A stretch of DNA of 64,000 nt from Venturia oleaginea. Taxonomy: Eukaryota > Ascomycota > Dothideomycetes > Venturiales > Venturiaceae. Shown here in pieces: positions 35,274 through 47,485 of the stretch; the first letter of the stretch is position 1; each line of letters opens with the position of its first letter. The DNA lies in contig JABMLP010000009.1 in the NCBI GenBank assembly GCA_013176395.1, positions 1,178,001 to 1,242,000 of the forward strand, given 5' to 3'. A program made the translations under genes and the position numbers. A model generated the notes under the pieces. The model ran no database searches. It saw only the letters and a program-made list of their open reading frames with translations, and was not told the DNA's origin.

Positions 35274-36614
35274 TCAATTACCACCATTTTTCTGACCCCC
35301 AAACTTCTCAGCCTCGGCAACACAGCCCCTCGCCATCTCAAGCTAGCAAAAGAAGTCAACCCTTGCGCACACCATCTCTCGCACGTCAACGAAGAAACTC
35401 ACCTGTTCATCAGTCTTGCAAATCAGAACCCGATGTCTTGCCCCTTCTTTCGTAATCTCCTCCACCCACCCCTCGCCAGGATTCTCATTCTTACTTTGGT
35501 CGATTCCAAAACCTAGACATTTCGCTCCTTCGACCACCGCTTTTCGCAACGCTGATCCCTTTTCTCCCATTCCGCCGGCGAAGACTATGGCGTCTACATC
35601 ACCGCGTAGGGTGACGTAGTATGAACCTACGAACCCGAGGATTCGATCGACCATTAGGTCGAGAGCGAGTTTACATTTCTCGTCCCCTTCCTCTGCTTTT
35701 GACGAAATGGTACCGAAATCCGTCGTCCCGGTTAGTGCTTTCCACCCGCTTTCTTTGTTCAGAATTTGTTCTGCTGTCGTTATATGTAGCGATTTTGTGG
35801 ATGAGGGGGAGAGTTTTCCGGCATCGTGGGTATAATGGAATACCAACGAGGGATCAATAGAACCGGAACGTGTTGCACCGGGCAGACCGGCTAGGGGTGT
35901 TAAACCCATCGACGTATCGTATGATTTTCCATTGTGAATTGCGGTTATGGACGCGCCGGAACCGAGGTGGAGTGCTATTATATTTGTTTCCGTCTCTGGT
36001 TTTTGGAGAAAGTGAGATACGGAGCGGGTTATGAAACTATACGAGAGACCGTGGAATCCGTATTTCCGCAATTTGTTCTTAGACGCGAGGACGGGGTCGA
36101 TTGGGTAGGTTGATATGTGGGCTGGGATTGTGCTGTGGAATGAGGTATCAAAAAAAGCGATGTTTGTTGCTTTGGGCAAGATCTTGAAGACGGCGTCGAC
36201 GAGGGTTAGAGCACCTGCGTTGTGGAGAGGAGCGAGGTCTGAGAGTTTTTCGATGTGGTGGTATGTTTCTTTGTTTAGGAGTTGGGGGCCTGGATAATCG
36301 CCTCCATGGACTACTCTGTGCGTTGCGAAGGCGATGTCTTCTTTTTTTGAGAGTTCGGTGAGGCCGGAGTCGGAGGTTAGATGGTCGAGGATATATTTGA
36401 AGGCCTTTTCTTGGGAGTCAATGTCGGACATTTCTTTACCTCTGATTCTGTTGTCGCCGCGGGTGTATTTGAGGGTTGGTGGTGGGGCTGTTAGGCCGTC
36501 GATTTGGGCTTCTGCTAGTTCCTTTGGATCTTCATTTTTGCCGCCAGCTTGGTATACTGAGATCTTGACGGAGGAGGACCCAGCGTTGATTGAAAGGATG
36601 ATTTGGCCTGTCAT
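35274..36614 (-). CDS. Acetate kinase
   Basis: Two exons: 36614-35403 and 35342-35274. Splicing (GTGAGT donor, GCTAG acceptor, phase 0) replaces a spurious tail with the family C-terminus TDEQLEMARGCVAEAEKFG; 426 residues. It interconverts acetyl phosphate and acetate with ADP/ATP. ASKHA-fold motifs are present: INAGSSSVK at the N-terminus, THRVVHGG with the catalytic Arg, FFDTSFHSTIP, HLGSGASITAI, and PLAGLPGATRSGSIDP, where the last acidic position is Ser rather than the usual Asp. In fungi acetate kinase is usually paired with phosphoketolase, whose gene is not in this window. No targeting peptide, so cytosolic. Confidence 0.94.
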
Positions 36615-37576
36615 GTTGACGAGGAGAGCAATTTTCTGGTGGTTTGTGATTTGTTGTTGTTCTGACGTACTCTTTAAGTGTCAGATCTATTTCCTTGAAC
36701 GTCATCCTCTATCCTGAGCCACCAATCATAGTTCCCACTCAAAACCATGGCTATCATGAGTTCGAGCCAACAATGTGGCTATATTCGAAGTTTCAACGTA
36801 CAGAAAGTCTGCAGCGAAAGCTTCAGGTTCCAAGTTCCATGATGACAGCAATCAGTGCTATGAGATTATTGGCAGCCTTAAGGCTGGGCATTATGTTTCA
36901 GCCTTCTAGCTTTTACATTCCTCGCTGGAGCTACCATAGTTACTGACAGGCCCATTTCCACCGTTCCTCCCCAGGTATGGCCTGTACCTTCCAACCAAAA
37001 CGGCCACGAAGATGGCAGCCTTGTCAGACTTGCTCTTGGTCTCCTTCACGTGATCGGAGCGATATCGGGCAAAAGTTGACGCGTTGCCGGATAGTGGTGA
37101 TGATTAACAGGTTCGCGCTATGCAAGCTGGGGCCAAGCAATCCATTATGGAGGCTCGAATCACTCCTTCGGATGCAAACAGCCAGTCTGCTCCACTTCCA
37201 TTGCTGCACTCTGCTGCACCCTGCTGCACTGCTGCATTGCTGCACTGCTGCACTCTGCTGCAACACCAACATGATCATGAGAACGTGGCGGATAAGTCGG
37301 CCATCTCAGCCGATGAAGACGATGATCTGGCGAAGCGATACTCGGGACGGCAACGTACCTATCGACTGCCCAACGCTTCATTCTCTTATACATCTTGTGT
37401 GGCGCTTTCGCTATCATGATCCACTCTTTCTCTTCCTGCCATTCTCCCTTTCTGCATTGAAGCAACCATTTTTGTTTCATTTCTATTCCTATCAGCAGTA
37501 TCTCCACTTGACGAAGACCTCTTTGTTGGTGTTATAATACTTTTCAACACCACAGGATACTTTGAGGCTTACTACG
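36615..37576. other. Divergent promoter region (acetate kinase / MFS)
   Basis: About 960 bases between divergent starts. ORFs here are shadows of the triplet-like repeat near 37201-37262. No gene is seen. Confidence 0.45.
37201..37262. repeat. Imperfect CTGCTGCA repeat
   Basis: TTGCTGCACTCTGCTGCACC and related 8-11-bp units repeat about seven times over 62 bp, with CTGCTGCA or GCTGCA as the core. It lies between divergent genes. Confidence 0.85.
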
Positions 37577-39270
37577 ATGGAGAAAATAAAGGTTGAAGGA
37601 CGACTGGAAGATTCTGATGGCAATTCACTAACACGCATCGTTTCTGGACTGCCATACTCTATATTTACGACCAAGGCCAAAATCTTCATCGTGGTTATGG
37701 TCTCGATATCTGCTTTGGTCTCTCCATTTGCTGCCACTTTGTTTTACCCGGCTCTCAACGTTCTGGCCGATCAATTGCACGTTTCCGAATCCTTGATCAC
37801 CTTATCGGTTACGACATACATGGTAACGACCTATGTCTACATTTCCTGAATCGTTGCTTACCTTATTAGCTAGCACAAGCCGTTGCCCCGGCGTTTCTTG
37901 CAGGTATTTCTGACCAAAGTGGCCGACGATTCAGCTTCTTGATCTGTTTTGGTATATACATATGTGCAAACATTGGCCTTGCTCTTCAAACAAATTACGC
38001 CGCACTGCTCGTCCTCCGATGCATGCAAGCGTGCGGGAGCTCTGCTACAATTGCTTTGACGATAGCAGTGGTTGCTGATGTGGCAACTTCTTCTGAGCGA
38101 GGTACATATATGGGCTACGCCACTGGTGGTATTCTTCTGGGCCCGGCTTTCGGTCCTGTTCTCGGTGGTGAGCATTGCTCCGGCCTTCGTTCATAAGTTC
38201 AAACGCTAACTGCTGCCATAGGCGCGCTTGCACAATATCTCGGCTGGCGATCGATATTCTGGTTCTTGGCCATCTTCGGTGGCGTCTTGCTTATCCTTTT
38301 CAGCGTCTTCTTTCCAGAAACATGCAGAAACGTTGTCGGCAACGGTTCCATCCCAGCTCGTGGAGTGAACAGATCCGTCCTCGGATACTTGCAGCAACGA
38401 AAACGAAACGCCGATCTCGAGTCACTCGCCAGCAAAAAGACAAAGAATGGAGAGAAGCGAAAACTCAATATCCCGAATCCCTTGCTCACTCTAAAGATAT
38501 TGGGCGAAAAGGAGTCTGCGCTAGTTCTGTTGTATAACGGCTTCTTCTTCAACGGTCAAATGATCGTTTCTGCTGCATTACCGTATATGCTCAAGCAAGC
38601 ATATGGATACAACGAACTGAAAGTTGGACTATGTTTCATCACGCTTGGGTTCGGCTGTCTGACCTCTGCTCTCTCCATGGGTCCTGTGGTAGACTGGAAT
38701 TTTCGCAGACACGCGAAAAGAGTTGGCCTTGTCATCACCAAGGGAAAGCAACAGGATCTTCGCGACTTTCCTATAGAGCGAGCGAGGATTGAGGTCGTCG
38801 TTCCCAATCACGCTATCGGCACATTGGCATTGATTGCATTTGGATGGACAATCAAATACCGTCTCCACATCGCCGTTCCAGAGGTGATACTCTTCTTCGT
38901 CGGCTTCGGCATATCGACTGCGTTCAATACCACCAATACGCTCCTGATTGATCTCCATCGCGATGCACCCGCGACAGCGACAGCAGCCGTGAATTTCGTT
39001 CGGTGTCTCATCTCCGCCGGAGGCGTTGCAGCGATCGTACCCATGATCGAGGCGATGAATCCAGGATGGACGTTCACTTTTGTCGGTTTGCTATACGTTG
39101 TCTGGATGCCCATGCTGTGGATCATCATGAAGTGGGGACCGAAATGGCGAGCAGAGAAACAGGCGAAGAGAGATCGGGAAGCGGCTGAGAAGGCGAGGAT
39201 GGAAGCTGAGACAGCACACTCATCGGGTGAGTATCTGGGTGAAGACGAGAAGGCGAAATCTACAGACTGA
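37577..39270 (+). CDS. MFS transporter, DHA1 (drug:H+ antiporter-1) type
   Basis: Three exons: 37577-37822, 37870-38167 and 38222-39270; phases 0 and 1 match; 530 residues. Twelve transmembrane segments in two halves are visible with a long charged central loop (about 215-260). The motif-A loop between helices 2 and 3 reads GISDQSGRR, and LVSPFAATLFYPAL in helix 1 is typical of DHA1/Qdr-like exporters. GPVLGG in helix 5 fits antiporter motif C. The C-terminus is a charged Glu/Ala/Lys-rich tail. Such proteins export drugs, weak acids or metabolites from the plasma membrane; substrate unknown. It is divergent from acetate kinase, but a shared role would be speculation. Confidence 0.9.
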
Positions 39271-41024
39271 AGACACTTTAAATTGTAAGCGAAATATTCA
39301 GTGGCTCACAGTGGAACGATGCAGCGAAAGAGTAAAAAGGAATACGCCACGAATACATCATACTGACCTGAATGGATTAATGGCTTGCCTCCCAATGACT
39401 CGGTCGTAAGAGACCAGAGGCGCAAGGCCGAGGGGCAGAGGAGGGTAATTTGATCATGCTACGCTGAAGTACTGGAGACAGTGATAATTGAACGCGTCCG
39501 AAGAAAGCAAAGCAAATAGTTCCAAATCAACACCTTGCCCATACTCAAGGTTGGGGAGTCCGTCAAGTAAAGAGACGGAGAAACACAAAGCAGGTGACGA
39601 GAGTACGGTATCAGTATCGCATACATATCAAGCAAGAATGTAATAACAAAACTAATGTCGACTATTTTCTTCTTCGTGTCGACGAGCTGCCCTTTTAGGC
39701 TTCATTGGGCGTACGAGCATAGGCGATTGTAGCTGTGTATAATTCCTTGTGATGCGAATACCAAGTCGTAAGGATCGCTGGCCTGGTCTTCTTGATGCTA
39801 GTGAAGATGTGTTACGGGGAACTCGTTTCTCAACACAGTTGATTATGTCAAGACCTTCTTGACACCTGTGTTCTCTTGTTCTGGTCCGCAGGTTTGGGTT
39901 AAGGGCAATATCAGTCTGGAAGTACTTACCTTAAGTACCTTCCCTTGCTCAGGTTCTTTGGAGCCTCACTAGATCCTAGCCGTCCGATGTATCTCCCAAT
40001 TCAATGGTCGTCTAACCGATTTGATCCTCAGATCAATCCTGAACGCTTGTTGGTTAGTATGAAGGTTGGGGGTGGGCTTGCTTCGTATGCATATGACTTG
40101 TGCTTGATTGTATCTAAGTAAAAGGTCGTTACTGTAGTAGGTTGAAGAAGCTCCTATGTGAAAAACATAACATGAGATAACCACACCGAGAGAGAGGAAA
40201 GTCTGTCCAACGTCCTCCGTATATACCATTCTGGTTCTGGGTGCCAAGGTGCATTCCCACACCTCTTGGCTCTTCCCACACTTCCCACACTGTGAGCAAT
40301 GCCAAGTACTGTGGGAACTGTGGGAATATCACGTGACTCCTGCTTGTACTATTCTCTCTTAGGACTGACCTGGTTGCACCAGTCCCCTCTTGTGAGCCCA
40401 AAGGATTCCCCTCCACATCAGTCCTAACAACTTCTTGTTATCCAAGTGTCCTCTGCAAGTCCCGCTGTCCCTGCTCTTCGGTCTTGAGGTGATCTGTAAC
40501 AAGATGTCTGTGGCCTTTCATCCGCGGACGGCGAAAAAAAAGGTAAGAACAAGAAGGGTGAACGCTTATGCAGAATTCGAATTCATCTATGAATTTTCCC
40601 CAGTGCACGGTTAAACACAAAGAGTCAAAACCTATCGATTCACTCCACCACTCCCGCCCAAATCATCATCCCTCTAAATAAGTAGTCATCTGACAGTACC
40701 TAACAGATACATAGTTTCCCGCGGTATCTTACGGTACCCCTTCCCAAAATTAGAACGCCTATGATTTCATGCATGCCAGAATCCACCTATTACCAAATTC
40801 TCAGGAGCTAGATCACGAACGCCGTCGCTGCTGACCACTGGTAAATGTTGTTTTCCATGCGCTTGTAATATCATGTGAGAGAGGAGATGTTGGATAATGA
40901 TCCACAGTGGTGGGATTATGATTAGCTAATTATAAACACGAAAGGCAGGAGTCAATCGGTGCCGTGACGTGGAACTGGATGAGGTTAAGCAAAGGGGGTC
41001 GAGCCTCGGTTGTTGTTTCGGAGT
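39271..41024. other. Long gene-poor interval
   Basis: About 1.75 kb between convergent genes. No ORF shows a domain. An inverted repeat at about 40267-40331 (CTTCCCACACTTCCCACACTG against ACTGTGGGAACTGTGGGAAT) could form a hairpin of about 18-20 imperfect base pairs with a 14-nt loop, followed by a CACGTGAC E-box-like site. Otherwise nothing is recognised. Confidence 0.45.
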
Positions 41025-42349
41025 CTACATGATGATAGACGGTGCTGTTTGATGTTGTTAGCGTGAATGCTTTATTGAATGGACTTGGTAATTGCTTACA
41101 ATCGACGTTGGCCTTGATGCTCTTGTGGGGTAGAACGGAGCCACCGTTGACGTAGATTTCATCGCCGATGGTCACATCGTCGCCCAAAACAGTAATGTTC
41201 TCCAATCGTGCCCAGCGACCGACTGTACTGTTCCATCCTACAATGGCGCTCTTGATCCATGCGTGGTCCTTGATCTTGCTGTTTGATAACAGCACACATC
41301 GTTGTAGACGGACACCGTCGCCGATAACGACACCTGGACCAATTGTGACGTTAGGCCCAATCTTGCAGTTCTTTCCAATCTTTGCGGTTGGGTCGACCAT
41401 GACATTGCCTTGGTGAACGTATGGCTCGCTGTTGGGAACCAGGAGTTTGGAATTTCTCTTAGCGAGAGATGACAAGTAGAGGCAGGTACCCGAAATGAAA
41501 TCCTTTGGTTGTCCAACGTCCATCCAGAAGCCCTCGAGATCGAACGAGTGTAGCTCTCCCTCAGCGACCATGGCTGGGAAGGTCTCCTGCTCTATGGATG
41601 TCGGTCGCAAATCGATTCTCTTCAATATGCTTGGGTTGAAGATGTAGAGACCAGCGTTGATCCTGTTTCCTACAAACTCTACCGGCTTCTCAACGAAGCG
41701 GTCGATCTTGGAAGCATGTCCTGGCTTGTGCACGATGACACCATACTTCGATGGCTCTTCCACTCTTGTGACGACAATAGTTCCCTCGTTGCCGTGTGCT
41801 TTGTGGAACTCAACTAGCTCTCCGAATGGGTAGTCGCAGATAACATCGGAGTTCAGGACGAAGAAAGGGGCGTCGTCCTTTCCGAGAATCTTCTCGGCAA
41901 GCTTGAGAGGCCCGGCGGTGCCTAGTGGCTCGGTTTCGACGGAGAACTCTATGTGAACGTTGTATTCCTTCTCGTACTACCAATTCAGCATTAGCAAAAT
42001 CTGAGGTTCAGGTAATTGAGAGACAGTATGTACCTTCTTCAAGGCCGCAGTCATAATCTCCGGTCGGTAGTTGACAGCGAGCACAATATCAGTGACACCG
42101 GCAGCAGCGAGCGCCTGGATTTGGTGCAATATCATGGGCTTGTTGCCGAATTCCACGAGAGGCTTTGGCAGAGTGAGGGTCTTGGGCGAGAGTTAGAATC
42201 GACCTTGATACAGCGCAGTGCGCGTATTTGCAGCATACCAATGGGCGAAGCCGTGTGCCGAAGCCACCGACGAGAATGAGAGCTGTTTACATTGTCAGTG
42301 GGTGGTGTATGGCAATTGGGTCGAGTTCTGGATGGAGCTTACCCTTCAT
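41025..42349 (-). CDS. MPG1: Mannose-1-phosphate guanylyltransferase (GDP-mannose pyrophosphorylase)
   Basis: Five exons: 42349-42343 (7 nt, MK plus one base), 42282-42239, 42180-42034, 41976-41100 and 41044-41025. All phases match and the 364-residue length equals the fungal family norm. It makes GDP-mannose from GTP and mannose-1-phosphate in the cytosol, feeding glycosylation and cell-wall mannan. Motifs: [15 protein letters not shown] (nucleotide-binding), [39 protein letters not shown], and a left-handed beta-helix of hexapeptides ([20 protein letters not shown]). The last exon encodes SPSIIM, close to the usual PAIIM C-terminus, which supports the final intron (CTAAC branch). Confidence 0.97.
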
Positions 42350-43445
42350 GGTGAGTGTTGATGGGTGCGGGGTGGGTGTAAGAGATAGAAAGCGGGAGCA
42401 ACTGGTTAGTTGAGGACTGTATGGTATTTCTATGAAGGACGGGGTCAGTCGTCGGACAATTGGGTTGTTATGAGAGAGGCAAGTCCAAACGTCGGAACAA
42501 GTGGCATCGCGAGTCCTTTTCTTCTCATCATGGCCGAGCCTACTGCCCCTATTATTAGGGAGGGGTCCATTAAAGCTCAGCCACAGGCCACAGGACATAG
42601 GACACAGGACATATTCAAATTTACGTGACGAAACACGGTCCGCGTACGCACGTAATCTCCTATTCCTTAGGGGTACTCCTACTCCTACTACTCCGAGTAC
42701 TACTTCCCACCCGTGCTACCCCCTATGCCCAGTAACGACACACCGCGGTTTCTCGGCAAATCCGGGACCTTCTCAAGAGGAACAGTCCCATCGCCATGAC
42801 CTCGAACGGCGAGTGGGGTGAGCGATCGGAATTTCCTTTTCGCCATGAGACGCTATTCTGGCGTCTTACTCGCCACATACACACCGAATACCCATGAAAA
42901 GGGTCAGCAGATTTAAGGGAATATCGAGTCTTCCTCGTCTTCCTCGTACCTACCCATCACTTCTCAGGTTGAGGTCGAGTTACAGGAACCTGGATTCATC
43001 CCTGTTCGGCTACACTTCCGTGCCTCCTGCCAGGTGGTCCCTGAGCCTTTCAAACGGCATTGGCAGAATAGCTGCCGCGTGACTTTACAACGCTGGATGC
43101 TGTTAAACCCCCATTGTCTTTTGAGTGGTCAATCCGATTGCAGTACAACATCTAAATGGGAACATGCAGTCATCTTATGCATCGTTCCCAAACGAAGGTT
43201 ACGACGACTCGTATATGTGACGAGATATAATTCTACCTTCGATTGCGTGAACTGGCCGATCAATGTTTCAAAATGGATTTCATCTTGGCGAAGTTTAGCC
43301 TGATGCTGTTCTGAGATCGTCCACACTCAGTATCCAGCCGGCAATATGTTGGACATCGGTCCCTCAATCAAAGAATGATGAGTTGCTTGTGGGTGTTACA
43401 AAACTGAGCAGAGAAATCGATGGAAGAGCGAAGGGAAAACATTGA
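42350..43445. other. Promoter of the mannosyl gene and gene-poor flank
   Basis: About 1.1 kb between the start of the GDP-mannose pyrophosphorylase gene and the FAD-monooxygenase relic. ORFs of 60-105 codons show no domain. Nothing else is recognised. Confidence 0.45.
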
Positions 43446-43895
43446 CTAGTCTACATCGATTTGCCGGACGCTATCTTCGTATCTTTGATCCAGGATTTTG
43501 GTTGTGGACCAATAGCATAAGTCCTCAGACCCCCCATCTCCATTCTTCTGTGTAAGCAAGACCTTCCGATTTTCCTCTCCAAATACAAATATCAACCCAT
43601 TTGCAATCATAGCATCGATCTCCAGTTGAGCCTTCGCATCAGCGAGTCTAAAATCGAATCCACTCGTCAGAGTAGGATGGAGTAACATGCGTCAATAAAG
43701 GGCGAATCTTAGACCACGCCCCATAGCACCAACAATAAGATCCAAACCCCCTTCAATACCCCCAGCCTCAAATTCCACCCTCCCAGCCTCAATTCTCCGA
43801 GAACTCCTTCCTCCTACACTGCACACCCGAGATTTGACATACTGTACGGTAGACGCCCATTGATGTAAACGCTTCTCGATAAGAAAGCCCGTCAA
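43446..43895 (-). pseudogene. FAD-dependent monooxygenase relic
   Basis: Three frames must be combined to follow one protein. Read 5' to 3' on the minus strand: RLHQWASTVQYVKSR and GGLDLIVGA in one frame; GAWSKIRPLLTHVTPSYS in the next, immediately overlapping; then SGFDFRLADAKAQLEIDAMI, EENRKVLLTQKNGDG in a third. Together these match the central part of TetX/salicylate-hydroxylase-like FAD monooxygenases (the GAD-G-WS-VR flavin-binding block). The expected Asp after VGA is lost at the frameshift. The N-terminal Rossmann motif and the C-terminus are missing. It is a dead fragment; short related pieces follow at about 44037 and 44168. Confidence 0.75.
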
Positions 43896-44213
43896 GGGTT
43901 GGCTGTGAGATTATAACGACACGATGCTGAGAATGCTTGAAAGGGATCAAAATGACAGTCCAAATACTTAAAGAAAAGAAAGTACGTTAAAAGATGAAAG
44001 CAATATTCCAGAAGCTTAGAAACGATGAAGCTCGCTGATAAGAAAGCTCGTTGGGCGTTGGAGACAACGACGCGATCACTTAGAAAACAGCAGATTTGCA
44101 GGTGAGTAGACTTATCAGAGATGAGATACGGTGATGCAAATACCTACGGATCAGAAAGCTCCTTGACGTAAACGCTCCTCGAGAACTAAATATGGCAATG
44201 CGAATACTTAGGG

Positions 44214-44511
44214 CGTGTACGAGAAATTGGACAGATGGGTTGGGGTTGAGACTTAAGGCGCTTATTTTCAATCCATTCAATCAATGTTGAGGTGTACGAA
44301 TAATGTAGATGGGTTGAAAAATCCCAGGTAGTTTTGCGGCCAACCCATCGAATCTCGACAGTTTTTGGCTGGGATCGATTTGTTCGATGGGCTGGCTAAT
44401 CCGGACTTTCGATTGGCTAAATTCGAACAGCCGCGCTGAGTTCAACTGATCTAACCAATCTAGGATGCTTGGGTAAATTCTCTTTACTTTAACCCATCTA
44501 ACTCGTACACG
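44214..44511. repeat. MITE-like inverted-repeat element
   Basis: CGTGTACGAG at 44214-44223 is inverted as CTCGTACACG at 44502-44511, with further subterminal inverted matches (AGATGGGTTGG near 44232 and TAACCCATCT near 44489). Copies of GATGGGTTG in both directions also occur inside (44309, 44341). Size 298 bp, no ORF. No clear target-site duplication is seen, so this is a candidate only. Confidence 0.4.
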
Positions 44512-47485
44512 TCGGGCTTTTCTTCTTCGGCCGCAAGGTCTTGAATAGAGAATTCACCCATCGCAGAAGCAATGTTTTTGTAGGACAGGTGGTGAGGAAC
44601 AGATCGCTGAGGAGGTCTGGGCGAGCCTGCCCAGAACGAGCGCGATAGACGGCGATGAAGACGGATAGAGAAAGAGTCGGTAGGAGTTCTGAGATCTCTG
44701 TAGCAGATCGAGGTGAAACCGAAACCCCATTGATATCCACGGTGACGAAAGCGCCATTGAAGATGGGATCCTGGGAGGATAAGGACAAGTGGTCGAGTAG
44801 GCCATTCTAGCGAGACCAGGTTTTCAATCCACCTTTTGAACTGAAATAGCTTGCTATAGTGGTGCGCTCAGGTAGGAAACTGAGAGTCTAAGCTGGACTA
44901 GTATGAGGTGGAAGTGAGTGAACGTCTCGGTACTCTGGCTCCCGCCAGCCATTTTCTATAAAAAGTGCGTGTAGTAACTTGCGGAGCGCGTTGGTCGGTA
45001 TCGATTGCGGTAGGCGTGAATCTCCCAAACTTTGTAGATTGACGAATAACTACAATCAGAAGCGAGAATGGTGGAAAAGGTTGAGATGGGCAAGAAGCTC
45101 TGGATCAATTGGCATCGTAGCAGTGTTGTACTCTTGGATTCAGCGCAATCGATCAATGACTGCCAGGAGACTCTGACGAAATACTTCCGACGTGACATCC
45201 TTGAGTACTAAAGTGAAGTGTCGCACACAGGTTCGCATATCCGTTCGTGGATTGCTGGAGTTAGTTACCGAGTCCGCCCATTGAAACAACGGTAGGAACA
45301 TGTCGTTCATAGGATTAGGTGGTGAAGCGACCGTAGTATAAGATGCGAAAGAAGACGAGGCCATTGGGAGATAGAGAAGAAGAATGGGTAGTAGGTAAGA
45401 GACGTTCCCAGCGAATTCGAAAGGAGGAGAGCGACCGAACTGGAAATGAGAGTGGCAGTGGGAGATTTCCGTAAAGGGAAGAAGCAGGATAATGAGTTTC
45501 ATCTAGACCAACGAGGGAGGAAGTCACCCCAATTGTAAAGGGAAGGTACGCTCGACGCCCTAGGGCCACCACCGAAAACACACGTCTCTCCACATTTCCG
45601 ATCGCTACATAGTACTTATTAGCTTTGATGTGACTTCATATAAAGGCGGAGAGCTTATACATCGCCAGTTTTGCTTCGTACCGTCGACTGGAGCGACAGT
45701 TGGGGTGGTACCGAAACTTCGCTCTCCAAAATTCTCCATCCTCAGTCCTCATCATTGACGAGTAGGTCAGAACCGCATTGTTCGCAACTTAGCTTTAAGT
45801 AATATGAAAAGAGCATCAAAGCTTACCACGCAGAGTTCAAGACGAAATGTCTTCGTACCCCAGCTACGATCTTGCGTTCTGGAGTGCCGTCTGAAGTCGG
45901 TCGCATTTAGCACACACTCTCCCCACTCCGTCATCGGGTTCTCCCAACACAGGGAAAGTCCATATGTCTGGAAGGAACTTCCCCATCTCCTCTTAATATG
46001 CTCCTCAGTCTCGTCAATGTCGAGAATGTTGACAAATCTGTCTTGGAGAATGGCGTGAATGTAGATTTCCAATGTGCGATATTCTGGATCGATTGGCTGA
46101 TCGCAGCTGCCGTCGTTGGTTTGGCGCATTTGGACAATGAGCGCTGTAGTTTGAGAGGGTCTTCTGCTTGTTAAGGGTGTGTTCCGTACCCGGCTTGACT
46201 TCAGCCGAAGCTTCAAGATTCTTCCATGCAAACGCCTGAACATCCTCATTTATCCATGTAACATCATCCTAAAGAAGAGACTTCTTACGCCTCTTCATTT
46301 CATTTACGGTCTTACATTAGCTCCGAAATGGCGACCCGCTTCTACAGACCCCAGGGACTACCTGTTGAATCGATGAAGGGAAACTGATCAGCGAGAAGTG
46401 GGCGCATAGGATACATTGGGTGTTTGATTTTCCAGTTCTGCAACTTCAGATTAAAGAGTCGGTTGTGGTTGTCAGGGTGCATATTTCCACAGCAGAACTC
46501 GAACGTGTCCGTGATCTCGATAGAATCATCGAGTGTTAATTAATATCCCAACCGATGAAGAATTTAGGTGGCTTCTATTCGCATATTCCGGTAATTTTAT
46601 CGGGTACACTTTCTGCATGCCAGTGGCTTCTTTCCAGGCCCGTATCAACAACATGTTATGCAATCTGCTAGGCTGAGGCGACCAGCCCCCGGCGGTTCAA
46701 CCACTGTCCCAAAGGTAACATTGCTTCTTCACGATTCGGGAGTTTGATGCCCTCATAGTGTGGACCAGGTTGGGAATAATCAATTTTCCTGTCAATAGGA
46801 GTTATGTAATCTAACCTTGGCCTTTGATACCTGGGCTAAACATCGATCTAAGTCTTTCTGAAGGTCGGTCCATCAATGTAGTATTGTTCTAGTAGAAGGT
46901 ATATCTACATTGCTGAAGGTTTCTCTCTGATTTGACATCAATTGCCAAACTCGTGAGTCTTCTTCACACACAATATTTGAGCAGAACCGGTCCTCTGGAG
47001 AGGTGTCGCTTGGAGTACTATGTGGAACGAAAGTCTAACGGCTTTTCCGTGGCCTAGCATGGGCATTCTGATGCCATTTCTAGGAAAGCCATGAGGTTGC
47101 TTTGTCGTAAATTTGGGACGTAAAGTTCAAATTTGGTCTTCTCAATTTGTGGGAGTTGTTGGGAGTTTGGCACGGGAAGCCTTTCGGGAGCTGGAAGATG
47201 TATTAACGCCTACAAAGTACCGCCTTTGTTTATATGGGCCAGTTGATAGACGCTGTATATAATTGAATTGAATTGAGGGTTGTTTGATGGAGAATGAAGT
47301 TGTGTATTGGTCTTCTTTCTCAATTTCCCAGGCCAAGCGTCTGAGGTCCGAAATCAACCGATTCGGAAGACGCTAGTGCCCTGTCACCTTTCGTGCCAAA
47401 AACTCGACCAGTTCGACTTCATTTCATCAACACAACTCCACATCCCATCAATCCCACTCCTCTCTCATCAATCAACACAGCCGCA
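44512..47485. other. Gene-poor accessory interval
   Basis: Nearly 3 kb with only short, domain-less ORFs. Minus-strand frames at 44498-44805 and 45140-45593 are open for about 90-120 codons but switch frames without usable splice sites, suggesting decayed coding DNA. The last few hundred bases are the ATP9 promoter and leader. No RNA gene is recognised. Confidence 0.4.
45767..46249 (-). CDS. Small hypothetical ORF, 160 residues
   Basis: An ATG-initiated frame at 46249 runs 160 codons. The first 40 residues are very Arg-rich; the middle (EIYIHAILQDRFVNILDIDE, then YGLSLCWENPMTEWGECV) reads like a folded protein. No domain is recognised, and there are no neighbours of related function. It may be a real short gene, one exon of a larger gene, or a relic. 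Confidence 0.25.
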   Translation of the reverse strand: MRMFRRLHGRILKLRLKSSRVRNTPLTSRRPSQTTALIVQMRQTNDGSCDQPIDPEYRTLEIYIHAILQDRFVNILDIDETEEHIKRRWGSSFQTYGLSLCWENPMTEWGECVLNATDFRRHSRTQDRSWGTKTFRLELCVVSFDALFILLKAKLRTMRF

